Assembly: GCF_000471905.2 (NCBI RefSeq)
Contig: NW_006494943.1
Location: 3,474,964 to 3,538,963, forward strand
Direction: 5' to 3'
Source: Amborella trichopoda
Lineage: Eukaryota; Streptophyta; Magnoliopsida; Amborellales; Amborellaceae
DNA: 64,000 nt
The notes under the pieces were generated by a model that saw only the letters and a program-made list of their open reading frames with translations, was not told the origin of the DNA and ran no database searches. Position 1 is the stretch's first letter. The number at the start of each line of letters is the position of its first letter. Below are positions 1 through 12,176 of the stretch, in pieces. A program made the translations under genes and the position numbers.

Positions 1-101
1 TAATACTTACTTAGGTTAAAGTTTTAAGGTTTAGGTTAGGTCGACCTTCGTCGTTGTAGTTAGTTTAAGGTAAGTAGTCTAACTTATAGTCTAATAACTA
101 C

Positions 102-132
<31 letters not shown>

Positions 133-857
133 AGAAAAGTCTTCCCAATGCCTACAATGATTTCGCCTACCCTCATCATCGTCCAAAGTTCATCGCACAG
201 TCACGATTGTCTGGCAGTGTTTTATTTTTCATTTTTTTTCTACAAATCGGAATGATCTGAAATTTGGAGCATGTGTATATCTTAGTGATGCGCACCTAAT
301 AAAAATATAAAAAAAATAATTTGCGAAATAAAAATTGACCAAAATACCCTTGAAACTTTTTAGGGGTATTTTGGCAATGTTTTTCATATAAAATATTTTT
401 TTGCTATTTTTCGTAGATTCACCTATTTTTTATGAACACACGCTCCAAAATTTTCAAGTCATTCTAATTTGTAGAAAAAAAAATGAAAAATGAAACACTA
501 CGGGACATTCATGATCGTGTGATGAATTTTGGACAGTGATGAAGATAGGTGAAATCACTGTTCGTATTCGCCTATACGTGTTTTGCAATATCTTCCATAT
601 ATATATATATATATTTGAACATGAAGACCTGAAGTGTTTCAAATCCTTACCATACATGATGTGATATATATTCGGACATGAAAAACCTGGAGTTGGAGCT
701 TTTCAGTTCCTTCGTATATGTGGCATGAATGTTTTTTATGTCCTGTCAATGCACATTCTGTAGGCCTAATTTTTTGGAAAGTATTGTGCCTCTTTATAAT
801 TGACTTTTTGCTAGGAGCTTGAATGGTCATTGAACCTATTGTTTTTGTAAATGTCAG
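1..857. other. Kinesin-5 intron, 3' part (gene continues left)
   Basis: No exon is visible here. The first recognisable coding sequence begins at 858 after an AG acceptor at 856-857, with a phase that needs two bases from an exon outside the window. The stretch holds a (TA)n run (105-132), a foldback element (133-596), a second (TA)n run (597-614) and unremarkable AT-rich DNA. The conserved kinesin block preceding RDSKLTRLL is not found here, so at least one large intron extends left. Confidence 0.6.
133..596. mobile_element. Foldback (long hairpin) element in (TA)n
   Basis: The reverse complement of about 420-596 matches about 133-290 with scattered mismatches. Shared blocks include the run around CATTTTTC/TACAAAT and the GTCCAAA-TTCATC block. 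The inner part also pairs: CCAAAATACCC near 338 against GGGGTATTTTGG near 362. The whole unit is therefore a near-continuous hairpin centred near 357. Both outer ends lie directly in (TA)n, so a target duplication cannot be read. It has no coding capacity. It is a MITE or foldback element of unknown superfamily, sitting in a kinesin intron; a transcript could fold and feed small-RNA production (inference). Confidence 0.7.
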
Positions 858-3800
858 AGATAGCAAATTAACAAGGTTATTGAGGGATTCCTTGGGAGGG
901 AAAACAAAGACATGCATCATTGCCACCATATCGCCTTCAATTCATTGTCTGGAAGAGACACTTAGCACATTAGATTATGCACACCGTGCTAAGAATATCA
1001 AGAACAAACCTGAGGTGTGTGAATTTATACCCATAGCACAATGTGTCAGTGTTGAATTTATACCATATCGCCTTCAATTCACTGGTGATGTTTTATCTCT
1101 CTCCATGCATTTATACCCATAGCACATTGTGTCAGTGTTGAAAATTTTCTGTCTCACTTAAATTCAGATTAATCAAAAGATGATGAAGTCTGCACTGATC
1201 AAGGATTTGTATGGAGAGATCGACCGCCTCAAGCAAGGTAAATTTCTGTTTGCTGGCCCTTTTTCCTTTCAATTGAACTTTAATTGAAAGGTTATGGCAT
1301 TCCTTTCTTTATGAATAGTCATATTATTTCATGTCTTTCTGAAAAAATCTCAAGCTTGACTTGTAAATAAAACATCGAATCACAAATGCAAAACTTAATG
1401 CATGGCATGAAACTACCAGAGAACATAAAGGAAAATTATCATGCCTAGTAAAAGATCATTACAAGTGCCACTTTCACATGTGGAAACAATTGAAATAGTA
1501 CATTTCTGAAATCTGTTTGCAAAGAATACATCAATGGCATCTTCAAAAAAAAAGAAAAGAATACATCAATGGCATGAAAAAGATATGAAAAGGAAATTAT
1601 GAGGAAATGGATCCATGCCTTACAATGTTCAAGTAACCATAATTGAAGGTACTTTTGTAATTTTGAAGATGGATTAGGTATGCATGATGACATATCTCAT
1701 TCTAAAAGGGTACCAAGGTGAAAAGTGCAAGATTTATCCAATCTTATTTCTGGAACCACTTTCAAACAATCTAATGACAAACATCTTGGTAAGGGGAATA
1801 CTATCCAAAGAAGCATTTTAACTTTGAACTTCTAGTTAGCATGTAAGATGGCCTAAACATTTAGGCAAAGTGCCACGATTTTAAGGATTTTCTCAGTTGC
1901 TTCCTTGTATCAGTCTGTGAATATCTGTCTGTGAATATTGTTCTACTCTAACATCAAAATCTTTTACCAAACGTAGTGGTGCTTGATTTTGTGATATTGT
2001 CAGAATTCATAAACAGTTGACTCAAGTGTTTACTATGCACGGTTCTTTGTCTTAATAGAGGTATATGCTGCAAGGGAGAAGAACGGAATTTACATTCCAC
2101 GTGATAGGTTCTTACATGAAGAAGCTGAGAAGAAGGTGTGTTTTAATTGAGACAAAAAAGTGGAACTTCATTGCTATTAATTGAGACAAAAAGGAAGAGT
2201 GGGTATGTTTTGGGATCAGAATATGATGTCCTTTCTTGCTTTATTCAGGCCATGGTGGAGAAGATAGAAAGGATGGAACTTGAATCAGAAGCCAAGGACA
2301 AGGTATGGAGGAGATTGAACAATCGTTTGTACTCCTTTCAATTTGCATTTTCATAGAAGAGGACTGACTCTAGTATTATCCAAAACAGCAACTGATGGGA
2401 CTCCAGGAGCTTTACGATTCTCAGCAACTATTAACTGCAGATTTAAGTGACAAGCTTGAAAAAGCCCAGGTAGAATATAAATGGGTTATGCTTTTTCTTT
2501 TGGGTGGTTTTTCTTGTCCTTCATTGCCTGTTGTTTTTCTGTTGACATATTTTTTCTCTTCTGTGGGGCATTTATGTAGAAAAAACTTGAGGATACTGAG
2601 CATGCACTCTCAGAGTTAGAAGAAAGATACCGACAGGCAAATTGTACGATCAAAGAAAAAGAATTTTTAATATCTAATCTCCTTCGATCAGGTGACCATA
2701 TTATATCTTTTTACATACTATATTTTTTTTACATTGCTGCTTCTGTTTTGGTTTCTAGCTCATTTGATGCATTCGTTTGCATTCTCAGAAAAGGCACTTG
2801 TTGAGCATGCAATTGACCTTAGAACAGAATTGGAAAATGCAGCCACTGATGTCTCTGGTTTATTTGCCAAAATTGGTAGGTGTCCTTTTTTGTTGTTGCT
2901 AGTTTTTTTATATTGTCAAATATTTCAGGCAGTAGAATGGTTAGAGTATCTGCTGAACTTTGTTTGTTGTTACTTTTTCTAGAGCGCAAGGATAAGATAG
3001 AAACTGGAAACAAATGTCTTGTTGAAATATTCCAGTCTCAATTAACTCAACAGCTTGACCTCTTGCATAAGACTGTCGCGGGATCTGTAATGCAACAGGA
3101 ACAACAACTTAAAGGAATGGAGGAAGACATGCAATCATTTGTTTCTACAAAATCTGAGGTATAAATTAACTAAAACTAGCATGGGCGACAACCCTTTTAG
3201 AGATTTTCTTTCATTTAAATATAATTTGCATCTCTCTTATTGACCTTGGGCCATTTTTGTTTTCTTTTTCTTTTTCCTGATTTTAATTTGTAGGCAACAG
3301 AAGTGCTTCAAGTTCGGGTGGGAAAGCTTAAAGACATGTATGCCTTTGGTATTGGAGCTCTAGATGATCTGGCAGGCGAACTAGACAAAAATTCTCAAAC
3401 AACTTTTGGAAGTCTAAATTCTGAAGTGTCTATGCACTCATCCGCTCTTGAGGATGTGAGTCAGTTCTATGCACTAAGTTTCAATTTTATCCTTTTTCTA
3501 TGAAAGCCATGTTTTTTAATCTTTTTTTTTATGACCACACCAGTCTTCGCACCAGTGAAGTTGCTGGTCTAGTTAATCGTTTGGTTTGGCAGTTGAAATT
3601 GGGTTCAGCCACTTTAAAAAGTGAATTCTTTTGAGTGATGGGAGCTAAAATGGCCCTGGTTGCAAAGTTTACATAATTGAACCACATGCTTTAACAAAAA
3701 TTCAAAATTTGGAACATATTTTTCTAGAAACTTTGGGAGTGTCATGGTGGCAAGAGAGAAAGGAAAAAAGGGGTGGCTGCTGCCCCCCCTGAAGGGGCGG

Positions 3801-6800
3801 GGGGGTGTATGAGTAGTTCAGGAGGTCTTGGAGGGTAAATTCATGCCTCTAAAACATTTGTTTTAATTTTTAAAAGGAAAATTTTTTATATAGAGCCGAG
3901 GCTCTAAACAATCAAATTAGAACCCACCTCAAAAATTTCAGTAGAAGAGGTTGTTTTGATGCCCAAATATCCTCAAATTAATCATCTCGACGACAAGATG
4001 CATGGACATGAGAAAAAAATGGATTTCAAGTTTTGGAAATAGTGCATCTTGTAACACATTTTTGGACCGGTTTTCAAGATTTTCAAGTTTTCATAGATCT
4101 GCTCGATCTACACTATTTTTGAAGCTTTAAATTTTATAAATAAAGATGAAAATATATTTTAAGGCTATCCTAAATATTTCCAGTATTGAAACCAAATTTC
4201 TCGACACTATTTGAAGGTGCGCTTTAATTTGATTGTTTTGGGCCTCAAGTCTATACAAACCGCACCCTTTTTAAAGACATGTGCTGCTTATGTTATCTAT
4301 TCAAATCTATAGTCATTTTAGTTATTCAAGATCATATGCAAGTTGGTGAATTGTGACAGCTGTTTTAAAGGTTAAGCAGTGGTGTTGAGTTTTGATTCTC
4401 ACCCTTTCATTTCATAAGCTTTTAGAATATGGTACTTGAAAACAAACTCTTGTGGCATTGACTTATTTATTCTTTGAAATAGCTCCTTGGACGGATTGCT
4501 CTGGAGGCTTGCTCGATACTTGATGAACTTCAGAGTGGGCTTTCTGATCAAGAGAGAAGACTGGCCTCCTATGCACAACAACAGCGAGAGGTAAGAATTT
4601 GAAACTTGATCCATTTTCTTTTGGTTGTAATTTGAGTAATGGTTACCTGGTTATTAAAAATGAGGATAGCTTTTGTTTTTTTTTTTTTTTTTTTTTTTGT
4701 GATGCAAAATGTATAGATGGTCGTCGGATTCACAAGATCTTAGTTTTATTTGTCTCTATTTCTTTAATCACAGGGATATCTCAGAACAATTGAGACTACA
4801 CGATCCATCTCAAAGATAACAGTGGACTTCTTCAATACTCTTGACATGCATGCATCTGATTTAAGTCACATTATTTTTGAAACTCAGGCTGTTCATGATC
4901 AAAAGTTGTGCGAACTTGAGAAGAAGTTTGAGGTGGTTCCTGTAGGCCATCCCAAATACCATACCTTACTATGATGGTCCTCTATTTTTTTTAGTATCTA
5001 AACCTCTCTGTCTTTGCATGTTTGTAGGAGTCTGCTGCAAATGAAGAAAGACAACTCTTACAAAAGATGGCTGAAATGCTGGCAAGTTCAAGTGCCAGAA
5101 AAAAGGAGCTTGTGAGGCCCTCTTTCCCTCATTGTTTTATTGCATGCTAGAGCATTTTACGTTACATGTTTTGTGCAATAGGGATTCTTACATATTGAAA
5201 ACCATACCAACCAATAGTAAATATTGACTTGCTATTGGATGGATAAGTATTTTCCCTGAGGCAGGACGTGAATATAATGGATCTTTCTTTTTATTTTATT
5301 TGAGACGTAGTCATACTTTATCCATTAAGTTTGCATGGGTCTTTGATGATAACATCCATTAAGTTTGCATGGGTCCTTGATGATAACATTTTCATAACCT
5401 ACAAGTGAATTTCCTCTTTATTGCACTGAATCTACTAATATAAGTGGCATTCCAAAAGGGGGCCATAAATATCTCTTGAAGTTCTAGAAGCATTATTATT
5501 GTCCAATCTAGTCATATATTTCTTCAACTGGTATTCCAAAGGAACCATAATGTCTCTTTCATAATTGTTTTTCTGGAAGCGTTAGTGTTGTCCAAACTAT
5601 TCGTTTTATTTCTTTTCTGTTGATCGTTACTGTCTAAACCACTAATAAATCTGTGGCTGCCAACCCTTATAAATTGTACTTGAAGGCAGTCTACTAATTG
5701 CAAGTTACTCTCTGCCAGGTGTCAAAAAATCTAGAATACCCTTGGTACTGACTTTTTGATTTTTCTGGAGTTGTCATCAAATCTTGCTCCAATGTGATCA
5801 TCTCATTTGCTTTTCGTAGTAATTTTGCCTCTATTAAACTTTAAGATTAGGGCTAGAAATGCCACAATGTTGAATTCATTTGTATCACACATGTAGAGGA
5901 GAAATTACTTGCGTTAAGTGAATATTTGCAACAAATTACATAAACTAGCATGTGACATCATGGAGTATTTACAAATAATTGCAACAAACTACATAAACTA
6001 GTATGTGACACCATGGAGTATTTACAAATTTCTTAAATAACTTGGTGGGTCATGGTCTCATCTCACGTAGTAACATTCATCTATTGGAAAAAAAGCCTAA
6101 AAGCTGAAGAGATGTACAAAAACTTTGAATTTATATATGTCATCGTTAAGAGACTCTCAACTGTTTCTTTATACGTGCAATTGTAGTTTTGTTTAGTTGC
6201 AAATAAGTTTCAACATGCGTTTTATTCATATATGTCTAACTATCTTGATGATCATATTCAACAAAATTAGATATCAAGTTTTGATAGTCAAAATGATTTC
6301 CAGGCCTTGTAATTCTTGTCTGGAACTACCATTACATCACAGGAGAAACTTGGTCTAAGGAAAACTATCCTGTGTAGCTCCTTAGAAATCAATAGATCAT
6401 ACTTGTGTTAGGTTGATACCTTTAAAAATTGAATTGATCTGAGGTTAATTTATTGCAAACTGCTTATAAATATATTTACAAAGTTTCAGTATGGCATTCT
6501 CAGGTACTTATTGTCATTTTGTATATATGTCTGATTTGCTATTTTTTATTTTAACTTATGATTAGTTTATCTTCTAGTTAAGGTAATGCTAAATGTAGAT
6601 AATTTACTTGTTTTATTGTTCTAGCTTGTCAATCATTTTAAGGCTTATTCACCCAAAAAAAATCATGTAAAGGCTCCTTTCCTTGGTTCTTACCTTAGAT
6701 CTTCGTAAAAGAATGTACATGTAATGTATAGAGCTTGGTGCAGCAAACCATCTTGCTGAATGTACATGAGCTTGTGTAATTGACGTTACTAAAGTTTTAT

Positions 6801-9300
6801 TTTTTCTATTTAACAGGAAAATTTTCTTTTTCTATTGATCCTTCAAATTTTCCATCTTATTTTGTCAATATTGAGTATGGGAATAGATACCACACCATGA
6901 GGGCATCCGCCGTCATTCTCCATGACTGAGGCTATTAGCTGCACCCTGATGAAAATCCATCATATCAGGAACTATGGTGTAATCCCCACTATCCATCAAG
7001 GGAACGGACAGTGGATGCCCTTGACATGTGTAATTGACGTTACTAAAATTTTATTTTTTCTATTTAACAGGAAAAAATATTTTTTCTATTGATCCTTCAA
7101 ATTTTCCATCTTATTTTCTCAATGTTGAGTATGGGAATAGATACCACATATAATTTGTGTGCGTATATGCTGCACCATGAGGGCATCCACCATCATTCTC
7201 CATGACTGAGGCTATTAGCTGTAACCAGATGAAAATCCATCATATCAGGAACTATGCATATCAGGAACTATGGTTTAATCCCCACTATATCCATCAAGGG
7301 AACGGACAGTGATGCCCTTGTGATGTCAAATACACCATGCAGTGCTTGTGCATGATACACACATTCAGTACATGTTCCCCATAATCTTGCTGCCTATTTC
7401 TATAGTATTAAAGTGAAAGATCAAATATTCCATATCTCATCAACTACATCTCTAATTTTATTCTTCCATGAAAATCTTCTAATTTCCATTCACATTGCCA
7501 TAGGAATTCTACCTGAAAATTCACTTTCTTTTGTAAACTACCCCAAATTCACTTTTATCCTATGGAAAAGCAATCTTTTACCAGTGACATTATTCAAGAG
7601 AAGTCTCCCTTCGGAATATTTAAAAATATGTTCTGGCAAAGAAAATGGTTTTGCATGCCGTATTTATCAGCATAGCACACCATGTCTTGCTTGTTTAGGT
7701 TCAAACTGCAATCTACAGCCTTCGTGAGGATGCTGCCAGTAGAACTAGTCAGTTGCAGAAAGGAATGTCAAGTGTGCAAGATTTCACATTAACTGTTAAG
7801 GATCATTGGACTACATACATGGGAAAGACTGAGAATCACTATATTGAGGACACTGCTACAGTGGAAAGTGGAAAGAAATGCTTGGAGGAAGGTCTTCAAC
7901 AATGGTAAGAGAATCATTTTTTTTTTTGTTGTAGGGGTCCTCGAGTTGCATTTCCTTGGAAATCTTCTTGTTATTTTTCTGTGTTTATTTTCTTTATATC
8001 ATCACCTATTGATTGAGCAGTGTAACAAAGGCGAGATCTGCAAGAGAGCAATGGAAACATGCACAAGAGTCTCTTTTGGGCCTTGAGAAGGCAAATGTCA
8101 AATCGGTGGATTCAATAGTCAGGTATCTGATCTATATTTATCCAAGTTATGTGTCATTGGGTATTAGCTTACTGAAACAAAAAGACTGTTGTGTATTCCT
8201 TGAGTAGGTACACCAAAACTTTGATTTGGCATTTCTGGATTGATGATTAGAAAAAAACGTTGGATGCAGAAAATAAAGGATAAATGTAGTTTCTCGAAAT
8301 TTCTAACTCTTTCACTATTGATATAGTTTCTCGAAATTTCCAACTCTTTCATTATTGATATTGAAACAAACACAAAGACAAGCTATATATCAAAGAGAAA
8401 TATTCCTAAGATTGATATTTAGTTTCATTTTCCTTTTGGTATGACAAAGAGGAATGACCCTAACGGAAGAAGGAAGCAGTGCGAGGTATCTGAGGAAAAC
8501 ATTAAGCAGTTCATATATAATTTTTTCTTTTGCAGGAATGGAATGGAAGCGAATCAGGTCTTACGGGCTAGATTATCCATAGCTGCCTCCAATTCTCTTG
8601 AAGAACTTTTACTAGAGAACAAGGGTCTACTGTCCTTCATTGATCGTAAGATCCCCCCTCCCCTCTCTCTGTGTGTGTTCATGAACACGTGCGTACTGTT
8701 TGCTTTGTATGCCTAATTTAGAGGAGCATTTGTATGTCTGATATTCCTACCTACTCTGCAGATGCCTTGAAGCTTGATCATGATGCCTGTGGCAACATAG
8801 ATGCCACAATTGCACCATGTTTCAGTGACTTGAGGGAATTGAGGAGTGGACATTATCACAAGATTGTCGAAATATCCCAACAAGCAGGGAAATGTCTGCA
8901 AGAAGACTACATAGTAAGCTAATATTGTGTAGTTGGTCAAGAAAATTAAGATATCTTTATATCTAGAAACTCTCTCTCTCTCTCTGTCCCGCCGCCACCG
9001 CACCCCCCCCCCCCCCCCCTTCTCATATTTGGTAGCCTCTAAGCTTTCAAATTGTCTTTCTTTGCCTCGTATCAGGTGGATGAACCATCTTGTACAACTC
9101 CAAGAAGAAGAGCTTTCAACTTGCCAAGTGTAGCATCCATTGAAGAACTGAGAACCCCTAGTTTTGAAGAGTTGCTTAAGGCTTTCTGGGAGACGAGATC
9201 AGGGAAGCAAGCCAATGGGGATGTGAAGCAGTTTTATGAAGCTCAAGCTTATTCTCAAGCCTTACGGGATTCAAGAGTTCCACTTACTGCCATAAACTAG
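858..9300 (+). CDS. KIN-5: Kinesin-5 (BimC/Eg5-type mitotic kinesin), 3' 17 exons
   Basis: Plus-end-directed bipolar kinesin that cross-links and slides antiparallel microtubules in the spindle and phragmoplast (family knowledge). Exons read by GT-AG junctions and continuous phase: 858-1014, 1168-1237, 2059-2135, 2249-2302, 2389-2469, 2580-2691, 2789-2875, 2983-3158, 3294-3455, 4483-4590, 4774-4932, 5028-5111, 7699-7904, 8021-8122, 8536-8645, 8762-8913, 9076-9300 (stop TAG). They total 2122 nt, about 706 codons of an expected ~1050. Exon 1 encodes the end of the motor ([31 protein letters not shown]). Next come the neck ([18 protein letters not shown]), a long coiled-coil stalk, and a C-terminal box with CTTPRRR (TP site typical of the Cdk-regulated BimC box), [13 protein letters not shown] and the end [10 protein letters not shown]. 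The last exons resemble the KIN-5A/B/D group more than tobacco-TKRP125-like KIN-5C, but the paralogue is uncertain. The 2.6-kb intron 5112-7698 and intron 3456-4482 carry repeats. No frameshift or in-frame stop was seen. Confidence 0.93.
924..1141 (+). repeat. Micro-duplication across an exon/intron boundary
   Basis: Exonic sequence near 925-946 (ACCATATCGCCTTCAATTCA) reappears in the following intron near 1062-1081. The intronic words around CCCATAGCACAATGTGTCAG at about 1029 and CCCATAGCACATTGTGTCAG at about 1115 are a second pair. The intron was therefore built partly by local duplication that copied a slice of the motor-domain exon. The splice donor at 1015 is unaffected. Confidence 0.7.
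3876..4267 (+). mobile_element. MITE family A, copy in a kinesin intron
   Basis: 392-bp element in the intron between exons 3294-3455 and 4483-4590. Ends are GGAAAATTTTTTATATAG and, reversed, GGGTGCGGTTTGTATAG. They are followed by a palindromic word (GAGCCGAGGCTC on the left, degenerate on the right), AACAATCAAATTA and CACCT. Flanking 9-mers TTTTTAAAA (3867-3875) and TTTTTAAAG (4268-4276) match 8/9, as expected of a Mutator-type target duplication. No ORF. Confidence 0.8.
6773..7325 (+). repeat. 254-bp tandem duplication in a kinesin intron
   Basis: Two diverged head-to-tail copies start at 6773 and 7027 with TGTGTAATTGACGTTAC. The second is longer because of small insertions near 7145-7175 and a short repeat of ATATCAGGAACTAT near 7250. 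Each copy holds a small TIR-bounded segment (see 6901-7020). Both lie in the 2.6-kb intron before exon 7699-7904. Confidence 0.8.
6901..7020. mobile_element. Small TIR element (about 120 bp)
   Basis: The segment begins GGGCATCCGCCGTC and ends with the imperfect reverse complement (GGACAGTGGATGCCC). A second copy with the same ends lies in the duplicated unit at about 7182-7315. GGCATCC-starting termini are seen in some small plant DNA transposons, but no clean target duplication is visible, so the superfamily stays open. Confidence 0.4.
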
Positions 9301-9650
9301 TAGAGTGACATGGAGAAGGCTTCCTGATATTAGAAGGGAATGCTTGTACAGTATACGAGCTTGATTGATTATTGTATTGAATTCAATTTGAGTTCTCATT
9401 ATACAAGGTTAGGGAGAGAGGTGCGCGCTATTTATTTGTGTGATATATCTATTTGTAAGTTTGAGGAATTGTATCAGATTTTTTTGTAGAGAGTTTCACC
9501 TCTGTGAAATGGCCTCCCTGTTAGGGGATCATGCATGCCTTCAAGTATTAAAGGGGTCGGGTTATTTTGTTATGCAAATCATGGGATGAATATTTTGTTC
9601 GTTAATGTCAACGCATTGCAGTCTTATGAAAAACTATATGGTTGCCTTAA
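9301..9650 (+). other. Kinesin-5 3' UTR and downstream flank
   Basis: AT-rich sequence directly after the TAG stop, without an ORF. The transcript probably ends here, but no canonical AATAAA is placed convincingly, so the polyadenylation site is not assigned. Confidence 0.45.
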
Positions 9651-9689
9651 AAGAGTACCCCTTACCCCCTTAAAAGAGGTGTATTTGGG

Positions 9690-10170
9690 GGAAGAGTTTA
9701 TATAAGGTTGCAACCTTAAAATGTAGAATTAAAGATGCACCTCAAAAATCCATCATAAAAGGTTCTTTACCCCCATAAGAGAGGTGTATTTGGAGGAAGA
9801 GTTTATACAAGGTTGCAACCTTAAAATGTAGAATTAAAGATGCACCTCAAAAATCCATCATAAAGGGTTATTTTGATCATCGAGATGTATGAATATGAAA
9901 AGAAAAAAAGATTTCAAGTTTGCAAAATAGTGTATCTTGCAATACATTATTTGGACCATCTATTTTCGAGATTTTCAGGTGTTTATAGATCTACTTGATT
10001 TGAACCATTTGATTTGAACCTTTTTTAGAGTTCACAATTTTATAATTAGAGATGAAAATAGATTCTCAAGTCATCTTAAGAATTTTTTATATCAAAATTA
10101 CATTTATTATGAAATTTAGAAGTGTCTTAATTGGATTGTTTAAGGTTGCAACCTTATGCAAACCACACCC
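9690..10170 (-). mobile_element. MITE family A, copy with a duplicated end
   Basis: The right end (reversed) is GGGTGTGGTTTGCATAAGG followed by the palindrome AAGGTTGCAACCTT. The left end is GGAAGAGTTTATATAAGG followed by the same palindrome. The left terminal segment, with some flank, is tandemly repeated (about 9661-9768 and 9769-9870, unit about 110 bp). This hides the target duplication. The body carries the family block around GATCTACTTGATTTGAACC. No ORF. Confidence 0.7.
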
Positions 10171-12176
10171 TTTCTTTTGATACATAAGAAATTGGAAAAA
10201 GAGTGGGAGTTTGTTTTTTCTTACTAACTCTTTACTGGTTTTTCTACTCTCATGAGATCAATAAGTATAGATCAACTGGAACTTTCTTTCATTGCCCAAT
10301 TTGCAAAAGCTTCCAGAGAGACATATCTTAGGACATCCCAAATGCTTATGCATTATAAAAATGTCTTATATAACTGCCCATATGGGATCATACCTGTGTA
10401 ACCGCACATTAATACTATCCGGTACTCGTGTGGGCCACCCACCATCCATAGTTGTGAGTGGTGGAGATGAGCAGTGGTTCCACTTACAAGCGAATCACAG
10501 CTCATCTTTGTTATCTGTGGATAAGTGTGGGTGGTGGATATCCGATCTGAATACCTAAAAGTATTCTGACAATTAGGGAAATCATGCTACATTTAGCAAA
10601 TGATATAAGCTTCAGGTAATTCAACTGTCTATTGGGAATTGTGATCAAACATTCCTCCACTCGATTCCCCTAATGCACGAGGTTAATCTCATCGGTCCTT
10701 TGTTGAAAATGAACAGGTGAGGTTACCTGCAATATAAATGTAGCAAATGATACAAGCTTCATCCAATTGTAACTGAGTATTCGGAACAATGGATGGTTGG
10801 GATGAAACATTCCTCCACTCAGACCCTTGATGTGTGAGGTTAATCTCATCTCTCCCTGGTAGAAAATGAACGAACAGGTGAGGTTACATCCAACATTGCA
10901 TTTCTATGCTATATATGAAGAGACACAATCCAAAGATGTAATTTGCACAAATGACGTGGGATTAGAAGTAACAACCATATCATTTGACTCAATTATGGAT
11001 TATGTTTTGGGAAAACTCAAGATTTTGGGTGAGGCACAAACTTCAAGCAGACCGGGTATTCCAGGGTGCAGACACAAATCCACCAAGGTTCCACTCCCTG
11101 TCCATCACGTGAGTCATGGCTGCTTATTTCAGGGGCTCTAAATCCACTAAGATCCCACTCCCATACACGGACCCAAGGTCAGGTCTACCCATGGGCTATG
11201 ACTATGAGTGGCTGTCTTTTTTTTTTTTTTTTTTAACCATCATATAACCACATTATTGGCAACATTTACAGTATTGCACAACACTTATGAATATACCCAC
11301 ATTCTTTACTATTTTATGTAATAACTGGATATTCGTGAGAAATAAATGTGTTGGCAGCGTTTATGAATAGCCCACATACACCCATATTATTCGAGTCCGA
11401 ATGGAGTTCAGCTGGGCTCGGACCCGAATCCGAATAGTATTCAGGTCTAGGTTGTGGATCAGGACCCGACCTTTCGGGTCCAAACTTTAGACCCATACCC
11501 GGACCCGAGGTTGGGTCTACCCGTCGGATCGCAGGTCTGATCTAGTCCATTGCCACCCCTACTGATTAGGGTAAAATTATGGAAAAATATCTTCATAGAC
11601 CTTAATTTTAAGTTTCATTTCTCCGTAAACTCAAGATTTCAAAACCTATCTAGCTGTATAGAGATTTTATTTATTATATCTTCAAATCGCCTAGACCAAC
11701 TTTATCTTATTTTTTAGCCCAAACAATTTTTACAAAAACATTCTTTTAAAACCTCTCTCCCCATGTTTTTCTCTTTCTCTTTCCAATCTCTCAAACATCT
11801 TCTCTCTCTATTCCTCCAACTCTCTCTCCTTTCCCATGTCTTCTCCCTGTTCCCCAACTTTCTCTCTCTCCTCGTGAGAGTCTCTCTCCTTCCCCATGTC
11901 TTCTCCCTATTCCCCAACTTTCTCTCTCTCCTCGTGAGAGAAGCACGTAAAGATAGAGAAAATAGAGAAATCTAGTTTTTTTTAGAGACGCTTTTTTCAA
12001 ATTTGTTTGTTCAAAAAGTTAAGGTAAAAATGGATAAACTTAGTTTAGAGGGTCAGAAGATATAAAAGATGAAATCTCTATATTGTAAGATAGGTTTAGA
12101 AAGTTTGGGTCTACATATAAATGAAATTTAAAAATTGGGTCTACAAATATGTTTTCCCTAAAATTATCATTGTATT
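10171..12176. other. Intergenic, repeats only
   Basis: No gene recognised. It holds a diverged tandem duplication at about 10587-10888 (words AGCAAATGATA.AAGCTTCA and ACATTCCTCCACTC occur twice). Two same-orientation copies of a segment rich in CCCGGACCC/GGTCTACCC lie at about 11160-11217 and 11491-11558, the second ending CCATTGCCACCCCT, which resembles hAT-type termini. There is also a perfect-period 60-bp CT-rich duplication at 11821-11940. Confidence 0.5.
11821..11940. repeat. 60-bp CT-rich tandem duplication
   Basis: 11821-11880 and 11881-11940 are nearly identical 60-mers, both ending CTCCTCGTGAGAG. Apparent ORFs on both strands come from the low-complexity sequence and are not genes. 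Confidence 0.9.

Noticed and set aside
1..60. TTTAGG-like words suggesting telomeric repeat
   Set aside because: Only two or three imperfect words, not a TTTAGGG array, and the region is an intron.
7413..7727. 104-codon ORF before kinesin exon 7699-7904
   Set aside because: It lies mostly in the intron and only its end overlaps the exon; no family similarity upstream of the acceptor AG at 7697-7698.
10866..11141. 91-codon ORF
   Set aside because: No recognisable motif; it lies in a diverged tandem duplication and repeat-rich intergenic DNA.
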